From DASSUW01 sp963844205 (GTDB lineage: Bacteria; Actinomycetota; Thermoleophilia; Solirubrobacterales; Solirubrobacteraceae), in NCBI GenBank assembly GCA_963844205.1, contig CAWJNK010000001.1, forward strand, positions 1,550,001 through 1,614,000: a stretch of DNA of 64,000 bases. The letters are read 5' to 3'. Below, in pieces: positions 16,559 through 24,700 of this stretch. Every line of letters starts with the position of its first letter. Position 1 is the first letter of the stretch. Under the pieces are notes generated by a model. The model saw only the letters and a program-made list of their open reading frames with translations, did not search any database and was not told the origin of the DNA. Made by a program: the position numbers and the translations under genes.

Positions 16559-17977
16559 CTAGCGCTGCTTGTGGAACGGCCCCTGGATCGCGAACACGTG
16601 CCCCGGGGTCTGGACGCAGGCGAACAGCGTCTTCTTGTCGTTCGAGAACGTCGGGCCGGTGAACTCGCTGTCCCCCTCGAGCTCGTTGCGGGCGAAGTAG
16701 AAGACCTCGCCGCTGTCGGATGAGCCGACGAGGTGGTTCCTGCCGTCGCCGTCCTCGGCGATGATCACGCCGCCGTAGGGCGAGACCGTGATGTTGTCCG
16801 GCCCGTCGGGGTCGTTGTCCTGGTCGGCCGGCGTGTAGGCGAACCACAGCCTGAGCTCGAGCGTGGAATCGAGCGGGTCGTAGAACCACACCTGACCGTC
16901 GTGCTGGGCGGCGCTGCCGTCCGAGGTGCGCGCGAACGACGCCACGAAGTAGGCGCCGCCGTCGCCCCACCACATGCCCTCGAGCTTGCGGCTGCGGGTT
17001 ATCTGGCCGTCGCTGAACTGCTTGCGCACCGACGTCGTCGTCGCGTCGCGGTCGGGCACGTCGACCCAGTCGACGCGATACGTGGTCCCCGGCTCGCTCG
17101 CCACCGAGAGGTCCGGCACGTGCGCGCCGCCCGGCGTGGAGGCCTTCATCGCCTCGAGCGTCCCTGCCGTGTCGGAGAGGTCGCGCAGCGAGCCATTGCC
17201 GAGCGGCAGGGCCGAATCCGGCGGGGTGAAGCGGAACAGCAGGCCGTTCGGCGCGGTCGCGTCCTCGGTGAGGTAGATCGCGCCGGTATGCGGGTCCACC
17301 ACGCAGGACTCGTGCGCGTACCGCCCGAGCGCCTTGATCGGCTTCGGGTCGCGGTTGGCGTCCTGGTCGTAGGGGTCGACCTCGAACACGTAGCCGTGGC
17401 GGAGGCTGCTGCCGGACGGCGAGGACTCGGTCTCCTCGCAGGTCAGCCACGTGCTCCACGGTGTGCCGCCGCCGGCGCAGTTGTTGTGGGTCCCGGCGAG
17501 GCTGACGTACTCGCGCACGCGGTTCCCGTCCTTGTCGACCTCGATCGTGGTGGTGCCGCCGCGCGCCCTCGGGTCGTAGACGAAGCCCGGGATCGCGGGG
17601 ACGCCGTTGGGCTCGCTGCCGCCGATCTCGTGATTGTTGACGAGCACGCTGCCGTTGCCGCCATGGCGGACGAACGTCGCCATCCCGTCCGGATCGTCGG
17701 GCGTCACGTGCCCGGACTCGAGCCTCGTCGCGCCGGACTTGGCGACGATCGTGTACGTGAAGCCGGCCGGCAGCGACAGGATGCCGGCGGGATCGGGCAC
17801 GAGCGGGCCGTAGCCCGGGGGGCCTGGCTTGCCGCGCCCGTTGCCGGGTGCGGCCGACGCGCTCGTGCCGAACAGGCCGTCCACGCTGCCGATCAGCGCG
17901 ATGCTCAACCCCGACGCTGCTGAACGGCTCAACAGCGAGCGGCGCGATACCAGGGAGGCGGATGTCGGGTCAGGCAT
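16559..17977 (-). CDS. PhoX-family (DUF839) exported alkaline phosphatase
   Basis: 472 aa from ATG 17977 (AGGAG site). A Tat signal is visible: VSRRSLLSRSAASGLSIALI with the SRRxxL motif. The mature protein is a beta-propeller: FVRHGGNGSVLVNNHEIGGS, THNNCAGGGTPWSTWLTCEE (the invariant NCAGG and WLTCEE segments of PhoX), GRYAHESCVVDPHTGAIYLT and KLEGMWWGDGGAYFVAS. PhoX enzymes use Ca and Fe to release phosphate from organophosphates outside the cytoplasm. A PHO-box-like direct repeat lies about 53 bp upstream of the start, consistent with phosphate-starvation control. Confidence 0.88.
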   Translation of the reverse strand: MPDPTSASLVSRRSLLSRSAASGLSIALIGSVDGLFGTSASAAPGNGRGKPGPPGYGPLVPDPAGILSLPAGFTYTIVAKSGATRLESGHVTPDDPDGMATFVRHGGNGSVLVNNHEIGGSEPNGVPAIPGFVYDPRARGGTTTIEVDKDGNRVREYVSLAGTHNNCAGGGTPWSTWLTCEETESSPSGSSLRHGYVFEVDPYDQDANRDPKPIKALGRYAHESCVVDPHTGAIYLTEDATAPNGLLFRFTPPDSALPLGNGSLRDLSDTAGTLEAMKASTPGGAHVPDLSVASEPGTTYRVDWVDVPDRDATTTSVRKQFSDGQITRSRKLEGMWWGDGGAYFVASFARTSDGSAAQHDGQVWFYDPLDSTLELRLWFAYTPADQDNDPDGPDNITVSPYGGVIIAEDGDGRNHLVGSSDSGEVFYFARNELEGDSEFTGPTFSNDKKTLFACVQTPGHVFAIQGPFHKQR

Positions 17978-18029
17978 GGATGCTCCTCGGTCGGGAATGC
18001 GCCGCACGATGGCGACGTCGATCCGCCGT

Positions 18030-18049
18030 CATGTGAATCCCGCGTGAAA
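18030..18049 (-). promoter_or_regulatory. PHO-box-like direct repeat upstream of the PhoX gene
   Basis: On the minus strand TTCAC occurs twice with an exact 11-bp period (plus-strand GTGAA at 18033-18037 and 18044-18048). Actinobacterial PhoP recognises tandem 11-bp units containing TTCAC, so both unit and spacing fit. The gene order (exported phosphatase next) supports the call. Confidence 0.6.
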
Positions 18050-18058
18050 TGCACCCCG

Positions 18059-18252
18059 CTACCCGGGTACTGGGATGGTCGCGGCGACCACCGTGCGGCG
18101 TCGGCTGCGCTTTCGACCCGGAGCTTGCCGTCGAGGGCGGCGAGCCGGTCCCTCAGCCCGGTGATGCCGCTGCCGGTGCGCTGGGCGCCTCCGACGCCGT
18201 CGTCGCGGACGTGCACGATGCGCGTGCCGTCCTCCACGCGCGCCGTGAGAAG
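18059..18252 (-). pseudogene. C-terminal relic of a NarL-type sensor histidine kinase
   Basis: One frame reads DGTRIVHVRDDGVGGAQRTG then SGITGLRDRLAALDGKLRVE, the G1 and G2 boxes of a HATPase_c domain. After a frame change the end TVVAATIPVPG-stop (TAG at 18059-18061) matches the usual kinase C-terminus. Everything upstream of the ATPase domain is missing; the similarity ends near 18252. Confidence 0.7.
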
Positions 18253-18462
18253 ACGCCCGAGCAGGGCGCGGCCACCTCCGTCCTGCTCGCGACGTCGCCG
18301 GACCTCGAAGGGATCGGCGGGCGCTACTTCGACGACTGCAACGAAGCCCCGACCGTCGACCACCGGGGCGCCGACGGGATCGGCGTCGCCTCCTACGCCC
18401 TCGACCCTGCTAAGGCGGACCGACTCTGGGATATCTCGGAGTCCCTCCTACAGCGCGCGTGA
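18247..18462 (+). pseudogene. C-terminal relic of a short-chain dehydrogenase
   Basis: The plus frame from about 18247 reads EKTPEQGAATSVLLATSP, DLEGIGGRYFDDCNEAP and GVASYALDPAKADRLWDISE, which is the distinctive tail of WWOX/retinol-dehydrogenase-like SDRs. The nucleotide-binding and catalytic parts are gone. It abuts, head to head, the kinase relic on the other strand. Confidence 0.7.
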
Positions 18463-18482
18463 GTGGGACGCCCGCACCGGCC

Positions 18483-19196
18483 TCACCTGATCAGCAGCGG
18501 CGTGCCGATCGGCGTCAGGTCGTAGAGCCGCTCCATGTCCCGGTTTCGGACTCGGATGCAGCCGTGCGACGGCCGGCCGGGTATCAGGCCGGGCTGGTCG
18601 GTGCCGTGGATCCCGATGATGCCGCCGCCGGGCCAGTCGGTGAGCACGTCGGAGTAGGCCGCCGTCCCCATCGCGTGCGTGCCGTACAGCGAGTTGCCGC
18701 TGACGCGGAACTTCTCGCGGATCCAGAACGAGCCCTTGGGCGTCGGGGTGCCGGGCGCGCCGACGCCGACCGGCGCCCGGAAGCGCCGCCTGCCGTGGTC
18801 GAACAATGTGATGCGCAGCGTTCGGCGGTTCACCACGAGCCGGGTGCGGACGAGACTCAAGGGGCCGAGCGCGGCGCGCTGCACCCAGCCGGTGGCGCCG
18901 TTCGGCCGCTGCGGTAGCCGCAGCCGGACCCAGGGGATGCCGGCGGCGTCCTGCCGCTGGGCGAGCAGGACGTACACCTCGGGGAAGCCGTCCTCGGTGA
19001 GCAGGCGTAGGCGGCCCACGCGCCGTGCAGTCATCGACGGCCGGACGTACACCTGGGCGCGCACGGTGGCGCCGGCCAAGCGCGTGAAGGTGGTCTCGTC
19101 CGAGAGCCGCTCGGCCGGAGCCTGCGCCAGCGCAGGCGCGGCGCCCGCCGCGACCGCCAAGGTCGCGACGAGCGCCGTTCCCCGCAGGAGTCTCAC
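18483..19196 (-). CDS. exported L,D-transpeptidase (YkuD domain)
   Basis: 237 aa from GTG 19196, which overlaps the upstream stop as GTGA. Signal peptide RLLRGTALVATLAVAAGAAP with cleavage near ALAQA. A SH3-like region (about 45-115) precedes the YkuD catalytic domain: TRLVVNRRTLRITLFDHGRR, then GIIGIHGTDQPGLIPGRPSH and the active-site HGCIRVRN with the nucleophilic Cys. Such enzymes make 3-3 peptidoglycan cross-links in the cell wall. Confidence 0.9.
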   Translation of the reverse strand: MRLLRGTALVATLAVAAGAAPALAQAPAERLSDETTFTRLAGATVRAQVYVRPSMTARRVGRLRLLTEDGFPEVYVLLAQRQDAAGIPWVRLRLPQRPNGATGWVQRAALGPLSLVRTRLVVNRRTLRITLFDHGRRRFRAPVGVGAPGTPTPKGSFWIREKFRVSGNSLYGTHAMGTAAYSDVLTDWPGGGIIGIHGTDQPGLIPGRPSHGCIRVRNRDMERLYDLTPIGTPLLIR

Positions 19197-19591
19197 CCGG
19201 TGAAGCGCGGCGACGCCTGCGCAGCGCGGGCGATCGTGAACCGGAGCGTCGAGTTGCCGCCGGACGTGTCGGTCACGACGGCACGGCCGCGGTGGGCGCC
19301 GGCGCTCAGGCTCGAGCACCGCATCGCGAACACATAGCGGCCTGTGGCGGCCGGCTGGGCCACACGCTTTACGCGCTTGCCGTCGACGTAGAACGCGACA
19401 GTGGCGATGTCGTCACCGCTGACGGTGACCTTGGCGCTGCGCTCGGACACGCAGTTGCGCGGCTGTTCCAGCGACGGAGAGCCGGAGTCGCCGTCTTCCT
19501 CGCCGGCGAGCGCCGACGCGGCGGGCATGGCGAGCGCGGCGATCACCGCGGGCAGGAGCAACATTGAACGTCGGGACATCGTGTACCTCAT
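19193..19591 (-). CDS. small exported Ig-like protein (132 aa)
   Basis: ATG at 19591 (or 19579, four residues shorter). Signal peptide SRRSMLLLPAVIAALAMPAA. The mature part is one Ig-like beta domain (AKVTVSGDDIATVAFYVDGK through GGNSTLRFTIARA) with cysteines at NCVS and MRCSS that could pair. It is translationally coupled to the L,D-transpeptidase, so a role at the cell wall is likely. Confidence 0.7.
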   Translation of the reverse strand: MRYTMSRRSMLLLPAVIAALAMPAASALAGEEDGDSGSPSLEQPRNCVSERSAKVTVSGDDIATVAFYVDGKRVKRVAQPAATGRYVFAMRCSSLSAGAHRGRAVVTDTSGGNSTLRFTIARAAQASPRFTG

Positions 19592-19714
19592 GAGTTGGGG
19601 AGCGAGGATTCGAGTCACGCTGACGCCTGGCGCCGGCCTGCTCAACAACGTCCTGCTCTCAGGCGAGAACCGCGACGTATTGCGACCCGGAGCGGCCCAG
19701 CCAAGACTCGGTCG

Positions 19715-20302
19715 ATGGTCCGCTCCCTCCCTGCCCTGCTCCTTCTCGTCGTCGCCTGCGCCGCTGCGCCGGCCGCGAGCGCGAACGTCCTCCCCGACTG
19801 CCGTCTGCACCCGTCGCGCTCGATCGGCTCACCGGGCAGCGGCCGGCTCGTGCATGGCGTGCTCTTCCCAGCGTCCGGCCCGGACCACTTCGCCTGGAAC
19901 TTCCGTGAGCAGCGCATCGGCGGCTCCTCACGCACCCGCTGGGGCGACTGCCGCGTCGTGCGCGCGGTCCTGCACGGGCTGGCCTCCTACCGGCGGCGCA
20001 ACCCCGGCGCCCCGAAGGTGGCCGTCGGCGACGTGAGCCTGCGCCATGGCGGCGAGATCGACGGGCACTCCACGCACGAGAACGGCCGCCAGATCGACCT
20101 CTACTTCCCGCGCCGCGACGGCCGGCTCCGTGAGCCGCACGCCGTTGCCCAGGTCGACTTGCGGCTCGCCCGCGAGCTCGTCCGCGCGATGCGAGGCGCC
20201 GGCGCCTACCGGGTGCTGATCGGCACGCACGTCCGGATGGCCGCGCCGGCCGGCGTGATGCGCTGGCCCCACCACGACGACCACCTGCACGCGATGTTCT
20301 AG
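19715..20302 (+). CDS. penicillin-insensitive murein endopeptidase-like (M74/LAS) protein
   Basis: 195 aa. Signal peptide VRSLPALLLLVVACAAAPAA. The zinc-site pattern of MepA-type LAS peptidases is present: HGGEIDGHSTHENGRQIDL (His and Asp ligands) and the C-terminal WPHHDDHLHAMF (HxH). It should cut peptide cross-links in peptidoglycan. It is divergent from, and close to, the L,D-transpeptidase operon, making a small cell-wall remodelling locus. Confidence 0.82.
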   Translation: MVRSLPALLLLVVACAAAPAASANVLPDCRLHPSRSIGSPGSGRLVHGVLFPASGPDHFAWNFREQRIGGSSRTRWGDCRVVRAVLHGLASYRRRNPGAPKVAVGDVSLRHGGEIDGHSTHENGRQIDLYFPRRDGRLREPHAVAQVDLRLARELVRAMRGAGAYRVLIGTHVRMAAPAGVMRWPHHDDHLHAMF

Positions 20303-20339
20303 TGTCGCGATTCAGAGCGGCCGGCCGGACGCGACGGCG

Positions 20340-20596
20340 CGCCGGCTCGCGGTCCCCGACCTCACCACCACGGTCTCACACTGACCGGCATCGCGGCTGA
20401 CTCCCGAATCGCGGGCGGCCCCGGAGGCCACCCCGCCCGTCGCCTGATCGCCGTGACGACTATGTTCACCGGCGCGCTTCTCGGCGCGCTGCTCGTGGTC
20501 CACGTCGACCTCGTGCTCCCGCTCTCGATCACCGCTGCCCTGATCGCGATCTGCGTCCTTGCCGCCCACACACTCAGCCGCGAGCACCCCAGCTGA
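20340..20596 (+). pseudogene. C-terminal relic of a DUF1275 (YoaK-like) membrane protein
   Basis: The frame reads RRLAVPDLTTTV to about 20375, then after one missing base TLTGIAADSRIAGGPGG, RRLIAVTTMFTGALLGALLV and LPLSITAALIAICVLAAH, stop at 20594-20596. This matches the last third of DUF1275 proteins (TTTVLTxTLTGLAADS signature and two TM helices). The first two-thirds are absent. Confidence 0.65.
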
Positions 20597-20820
20597 ACAG
20601 CCGCGTCTCGCCGACGCAGGTTTGGCGGGGCCTGTCGCGCGTGGTGGTACGCAGAACCGCGTCGGCTTCGGCGATCATGCGATTCACGCGCGGGTAGGTC
20701 AGGCCGCGCATCTCGCCGATCTCCTGGTAGCTGAAGCCGGTGACCCGCAGCGCCTTGATGTCGCGACGCCGCGCGGGCACCTCGGCCAGGGCGTTTCAGC
20801 GCCTCGCGCAGACGCCATCC
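20574..20820 (-). pseudogene. sigma-70 region 4 relic
   Basis: The minus frame reads AEVPARRRDIKALRVTGFSY, QEIGEMRGLTYPRVNRMIAE and ADAVLR, the helix-turn-helix of an RNA polymerase sigma factor, then loses similarity before the TGA at 20574. It follows directly on the truncated relaxase on the same strand, in another frame. Confidence 0.6.
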
Positions 20821-21368
20821 GCCGAACGCGTGAGGTTCGAGATGAGGACATGCGTATGCAACTGGGGGTCGCCCGCGCGCGAGGTTCGGTGCAGGAACGC
20901 CGCGGCGAGCAGTCCTTGCCCGCGCACCAGCTCACGGCCGTCTCGACCCCGTCGCGTCATCGCCGCCTCGCGCTCCAGGTACGCGAACGCTTCCCGCACG
21001 GCGACGTCGTGTGCCCGCTGGACGTGCGAGCGGACGCCGTGGTCGGCGATGCCGAATAGCACGCTCACGGACTTCGGCGCTGAGAACGTGACGTCGAACC
21101 CCGGGACGCGGAGCGGACGCCGCGTCAACAGGTCACCGGAGTCCGGCGACCGACCATCGAGCACGAGCCGGAGCTCGCGCTCCCCCACCGGTCCTCCGAG
21201 CTCGAGGGCTCGCGTGAGGCCTCCGAGCCACCCACCCGCAGCCTCCGGACCGGCGAGGTAGTAGTCCTCGATGCCGCTCGCGACACTCCGGGGACGATCG
21301 ACGCGACGCTTGGCCTGCTGGAGGTAGTAGCTCGCCTGTCCACGAGCCAGCTTGCCAATCGAGAGCAC
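20796..21368 (-). pseudogene. truncated MobF (TrwC-type) conjugative relaxase
   Basis: 190 aa from ATG 21368. MLSIGKLARGQASYYLQQAK carries the N-terminal catalytic Tyr pair. EDYYLAGPEAAGGWLGGLTR, GFDVTFSAPKSVSVLFGIAD, FLHRTSRAGDPQLHTHVLIS show the fold and the metal-binding His cluster. Full MobF relaxases continue for hundreds more residues with a helicase domain; here the protein stops after the N-terminal nicking domain and the sequence runs into a sigma-factor relic. It is a remnant of an integrated conjugative element. Confidence 0.8.
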
Positions 21369-21765
21369 AGCGCTCGATCAAGCCGCCGAACTCCGCTCGT
21401 GGGCAATCGAGCATCGTGATGCAACTGCGTGCCCGCTCTTCGCAGTGGTTCAGGAGGGAAGGTCTTGGTCTCGCCTGCTTGAGCCTCCGGCGCAAGTGTG
21501 TGCCGGTCCTGGCGCGCGTCGAGCTCGAGCACTCGCTCACGGCCTCCGTCCGAGCCACGAGGTCTGCATCATCGGGGAGGGCCAGGGATAGGCGAGCACG
21601 AACCATCGCTCCAGCACTACGAACATATGTTCGTAGTGCGAGTCCCAGGCAGCCCCTGCGTTCTTCCCGCGTGCGAGAACTCGGACTTCTACGGATTCGC
21701 GATGGCGCGGGAGGCGACGATACTCGCGTGGAGGCAGGGCTCGAACGTAGGAGAGGAGCCCAGTG
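21369..21765. other. non-coding or decayed stretch with LexA-type palindrome
   Basis: No frame is convincing on either strand. Minus-strand coding-like fragments (VRARLSLALPDDADLVARTE from ATG 21606) may belong to decayed mobile-element genes. The stretch contains the 26-bp palindrome listed separately and ends with the GGAGAGGAG ribosome site of the multicopper oxidase. Confidence 0.4.
21614..21639. promoter_or_regulatory. 26-bp perfect palindrome with LexA/SOS-box core
   Basis: GCACTACGAACAT is followed immediately by its reverse complement ATGTTCGTAGTGC. The centre CGAACATATGTTCG fits the actinobacterial LexA consensus CGAAC-N4-GTTCG. It lies between the relaxase relic and the multicopper oxidase gene and could act on either side. 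Confidence 0.55.
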
Positions 21766-23853
21766 ATGTCGGACTCCACGCGCTTTTCGCGGCGTGTGTT
21801 TGTCGCATGGGTCGGCGGTGCCGGCGCCGGCTTTTACCTGTTCGGACGGTCTCCGGGCATGAGCGCACCGGAGGCGTTGGCCCAGATCCCCGGCGGCACG
21901 CTGGATCCAGCCGACGTTCCGAAATTCCAGTCGCCGCTGCTGATCCCACCGGCGATGCCGCGGGCTCGGACGATCACGATGCCGGGCGGCAAGCCGGCCG
22001 ACTACTACGAGATCTCGATGCGGCAGTTCTCGCAGCAGATCCTGCCTGTGGGCCTGCCGGCCACGACCGTCTGGGGGTATGGGGCGGTCAAGTCGGCAAG
22101 TCGCAGGGGGCTCCTGATGCACCACGCGCCGTCGCTGACGATCGAGTCGATGTGGAAACGCCCGGTGCGGGTCAAGTGGATCAATGAGCTGGTGGACGCC
22201 GACGGCAACTACCTGCCGCATCTGCTGCCCGTGGATCCGACGCTGCACTGGGCCAATCCGCCCGGTGGGGCCGCGCGCCGGGATATGCGCCCGGCGTTTG
22301 ACTCGACACCCGGTCGCTACACCGGCCCGGTGCCGATCGTGACGCACCTGCACGGCGCGGCCGGGGTGGGCGACGAGAGCGACGGCTACGCCGAGGCCTG
22401 GTACCTGCCGGCGGCGAACAACATCCCCGCCGGCTACGCCGCCGAGGGCACTTGGTACGACTTCTTCGCCGGCAAGGCGGCGTCGGATTTCGGCGTCGCG
22501 TGGGGCCCGGGGTTCGCGACCTTCCAGTACCCCAACGACCAGCGCGAGTCGACGCTGTGGTACCACGACCACACGCTCGGCATGACGCGGCTGAACGTGT
22601 ACGCGGGCCCGGCGGGCTTCTTCCTGGTCCGCGGCGGCCCCGAAGGCGACAAGGCCGTTTTGGACAGCCGCTCCGGCGCGACGGCCGTGCTTCCCAGCCC
22701 CGCGCCGAACGAAAGGGACGCGTTCCCGTCCAACAAGACCTACTACGAGATCCCGATCGCGGTCCAGGACCGCTCGTTCAACGCCGACGGCTCCCTGTTC
22801 TACCCCGACACGCGGGCGTTCTTCGACGGCATCACCGGTCCCTACATCCCCGAGACCGACGTCTCGCCGATCTGGAACCCGGAGTTCTTCGGCAACATGA
22901 TCATGGTCAACGGGAACACTTGGCCGTTCCAGACGGTGGAGCAGCGACGCTACCGCCTGCGGTTCCTCAACGGCTGCCAGTCCCGCTTCCTGATCCTGGA
23001 CTTCAGCAACATCCCCGGCGTCGACGTCTGGCAGATCGGCAACGAGGGCGGCTTCCTGGGCGCGCCGGTGAACCTCACCGCCGACCACGGCGGTCGGCTG
23101 CTCATAGGCCTGGCGGAGCGGGCCGACCTGATCGTCGACTTCACCGACGTGCCGGTGGGCAACTACGTCCTCAGCAACGTCGGCCCCGACGAGCCGTTCG
23201 GCGGCGGTCAGCCCGACGATGACTTCGACAGCGCCGACCCGGACAGCACCGGCCAGGTGATCCAGTTCCGCGTCGTGCCCGCGGTGGCGCCCGACCCGAC
23301 CACGCCGCCACAGTTCCTGGTCCTTCCGGCCATCACCGGCCTCACCGGCGGCACACCCCGACCGCTGGCGCTGCAGGAGCAGATGTCGGAGTTCTTCGAG
23401 GACGCGCCGGCCGAGGCTCGGCTGGGCACCGTCACGGGCGATCCGAACATCGGAACGGCACACTTGACGGCGAAGCGGTGGGAGGACGACGTCACCGAGA
23501 ACCCCGCCGTCGGCGCCACCGAACTCTGGGAGTTCTACAACGCGACTGCCGACGCCCACCCGATGCACATCCACGAGGTCGCCTTCCAAGTCGTGAACCG
23601 GCAGGCGATCACGGTCGACGAGGCGACCGGCACCGTTCAGGTGGACGCAGGCTCGGCACCGACGCCGCCCGAGCCCTGGGAGAACGGGTGGAAGGACACC
23701 GTCATCGCTTTCCCGGGCCAGGTGACCAGACTGCGGCTGCGGTTCACCAACGCCGGCCAGTTCGTCTGGCACTGCCACATCGTCGAACACGAAGACAACG
23801 AGATGATGCGCCCCTACCGCATCGGACCGCTACAGCCCGGTCAGCCGGACTGA
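21766..23853 (+). CDS. multicopper oxidase (CotA/bilirubin-oxidase-like)
   Basis: 695 aa from ATG 21766 (GGAGAGGAG site). The N-terminus FSRRVFVAWVGGAGAGFYLF looks like a Tat or anchor signal. All four copper motifs are visible: THLHGAAG, LWYHDHTLGMTRLNVYAGPA, HPMHIHEVAFQVVNR and the HCHIVEHEDNEMM type-1 site (Cys, His and Met). This is the three-domain laccase fold that oxidises phenols, bilirubin or Mn/Fe with reduction of oxygen to water. Isolated gene, set among relics, with a hairpin after the stop. Confidence 0.9.
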   Translation: MSDSTRFSRRVFVAWVGGAGAGFYLFGRSPGMSAPEALAQIPGGTLDPADVPKFQSPLLIPPAMPRARTITMPGGKPADYYEISMRQFSQQILPVGLPATTVWGYGAVKSASRRGLLMHHAPSLTIESMWKRPVRVKWINELVDADGNYLPHLLPVDPTLHWANPPGGAARRDMRPAFDSTPGRYTGPVPIVTHLHGAAGVGDESDGYAEAWYLPAANNIPAGYAAEGTWYDFFAGKAASDFGVAWGPGFATFQYPNDQRESTLWYHDHTLGMTRLNVYAGPAGFFLVRGGPEGDKAVLDSRSGATAVLPSPAPNERDAFPSNKTYYEIPIAVQDRSFNADGSLFYPDTRAFFDGITGPYIPETDVSPIWNPEFFGNMIMVNGNTWPFQTVEQRRYRLRFLNGCQSRFLILDFSNIPGVDVWQIGNEGGFLGAPVNLTADHGGRLLIGLAERADLIVDFTDVPVGNYVLSNVGPDEPFGGGQPDDDFDSADPDSTGQVIQFRVVPAVAPDPTTPPQFLVLPAITGLTGGTPRPLALQEQMSEFFEDAPAEARLGTVTGDPNIGTAHLTAKRWEDDVTENPAVGATELWEFYNATADAHPMHIHEVAFQVVNRQAITVDEATGTVQVDAGSAPTPPEPWENGWKDTVIAFPGQVTRLRLRFTNAGQFVWHCHIVEHEDNEMMRPYRIGPLQPGQPD

Positions 23854-23877
23854 ACGGCTGACAGTCACGGCCCGCGC

Positions 23878-23897
23878 GGGAGGTTCGAGAACCTCCC
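23878..23897 (+). terminator. hairpin after multicopper oxidase
   Basis: GGGAGGTTC pairs with GAACCTCCC across a 2-base turn, 25 nt past the stop; flanking G/C bases extend the stem. No T-tract. Confidence 0.55.
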
Positions 23898-24048
23898 CCG
23901 CGGACGTCGCTGAAACGGCGCACAGCTGATCGCGTGGGACCTGCCCAACAGCCGGACAGCCCGTCGCGCTCTCCTCGTGGCAACTCGGCGGGCGTGCGCC
24001 ACCAACTGCCGCCCGCCAGAGCAGGATCTTGCACCCTCTTGCGGCGTG

Positions 24049-24225
24049 CTATGTCCCTGGGAGCTGCCCGGGTGTACCAGCGCCGTCTTCATAGCCGAGG
24101 GCGGCGGCTCGGCCGCGGTCGCGGTCGCGGAGGTCGAGCGTCATCGGCACGCGGGCGAAGGTGCGTTTCGACGGTCGCCTGGCTCATGAACAGCTGTCGG
24201 CGATCTTGCTGTTGCGCGCCGCGGA
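24049..24225 (-). pseudogene. LuxR-type HTH C-terminal relic
   Basis: Three frames in succession read ARNSKIAD, then LFMSQATVETHL, then LDLRDRDRGRAAALGYEDGA to a TAG at 24049. Joined, they match the HTH of NarL/FixJ regulators and its downstream KLGLRDR segment. Two frameshifts and loss of the receiver domain make it a relic. Confidence 0.65.
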
Positions 24226-24372
24226 TCAGAGGATGACCATCAGGACGATGATCACGCCCGCGATCACGGCTCCGCATGCGGGCACCATGAGGGCGGCCAC
24301 GTTCTCGATCCAATCGGCGAACGTGCCCTCGTGCGGGCTGTGCGGGTCTGCGCGGTGGAGGGCGGCGGACAT
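24226..24372 (-). CDS. 48-aa single-pass membrane protein
   Basis: ATG 24372 is preceded by GGAGG at ideal spacing. Residues 1-20 are polar with several His (SAALHRADPHSPHEGTFADW); residues 24-48 form one hydrophobic helix (VAALMVPACGAVIAGVIIVL). Function unknown. The good ribosome site supports expression despite the decayed neighbours. Confidence 0.6.
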   Translation of the reverse strand: MSAALHRADPHSPHEGTFADWIENVAALMVPACGAVIAGVIIVLMVIL

Positions 24373-24700
24373 GGTCGCCTCCTTCAATGGGGGGAATAGA
24401 GCCCTGCGAGTGTCCTGCTCTCTGGCGCCGGTCACATCCGGGTAAGCCACTGGGACCGCATGCGGGAAAACGCGCACACCTGTCGCTCCGCGTCCCGCCG
24501 AGCAGCCTCGCCGCTGGACAGCGCGTAGTCGCTTCTAGCGGCGCCGACGCACGGCGATCGCGGTGGCGCCGGCGAGGAGCTGCTCGCGTGGGCCGTGCTT
24601 CGACGCGTGCTCGGCTTCTCGGATGACGCGATCCGGACCGACATCCCGGCCCGACAATGCGAGAGGGCCTGCGCCTATACCCCGGGGATCACGCCGACCC
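24373..24700. other. no supportable gene
   Basis: Lies between the small membrane protein start and the ABC ATPase stop. Short minus-strand frames exist but none shows a family signature; the expected ABC permease partner is absent here, so this may be where it was lost. Confidence 0.4.

Noticed and set aside
21614..21639. Palindrome as an intrinsic terminator
   Set aside because: AT-rich centre without a loop, no nearby upstream stop on either strand, and a clear LexA-type core.
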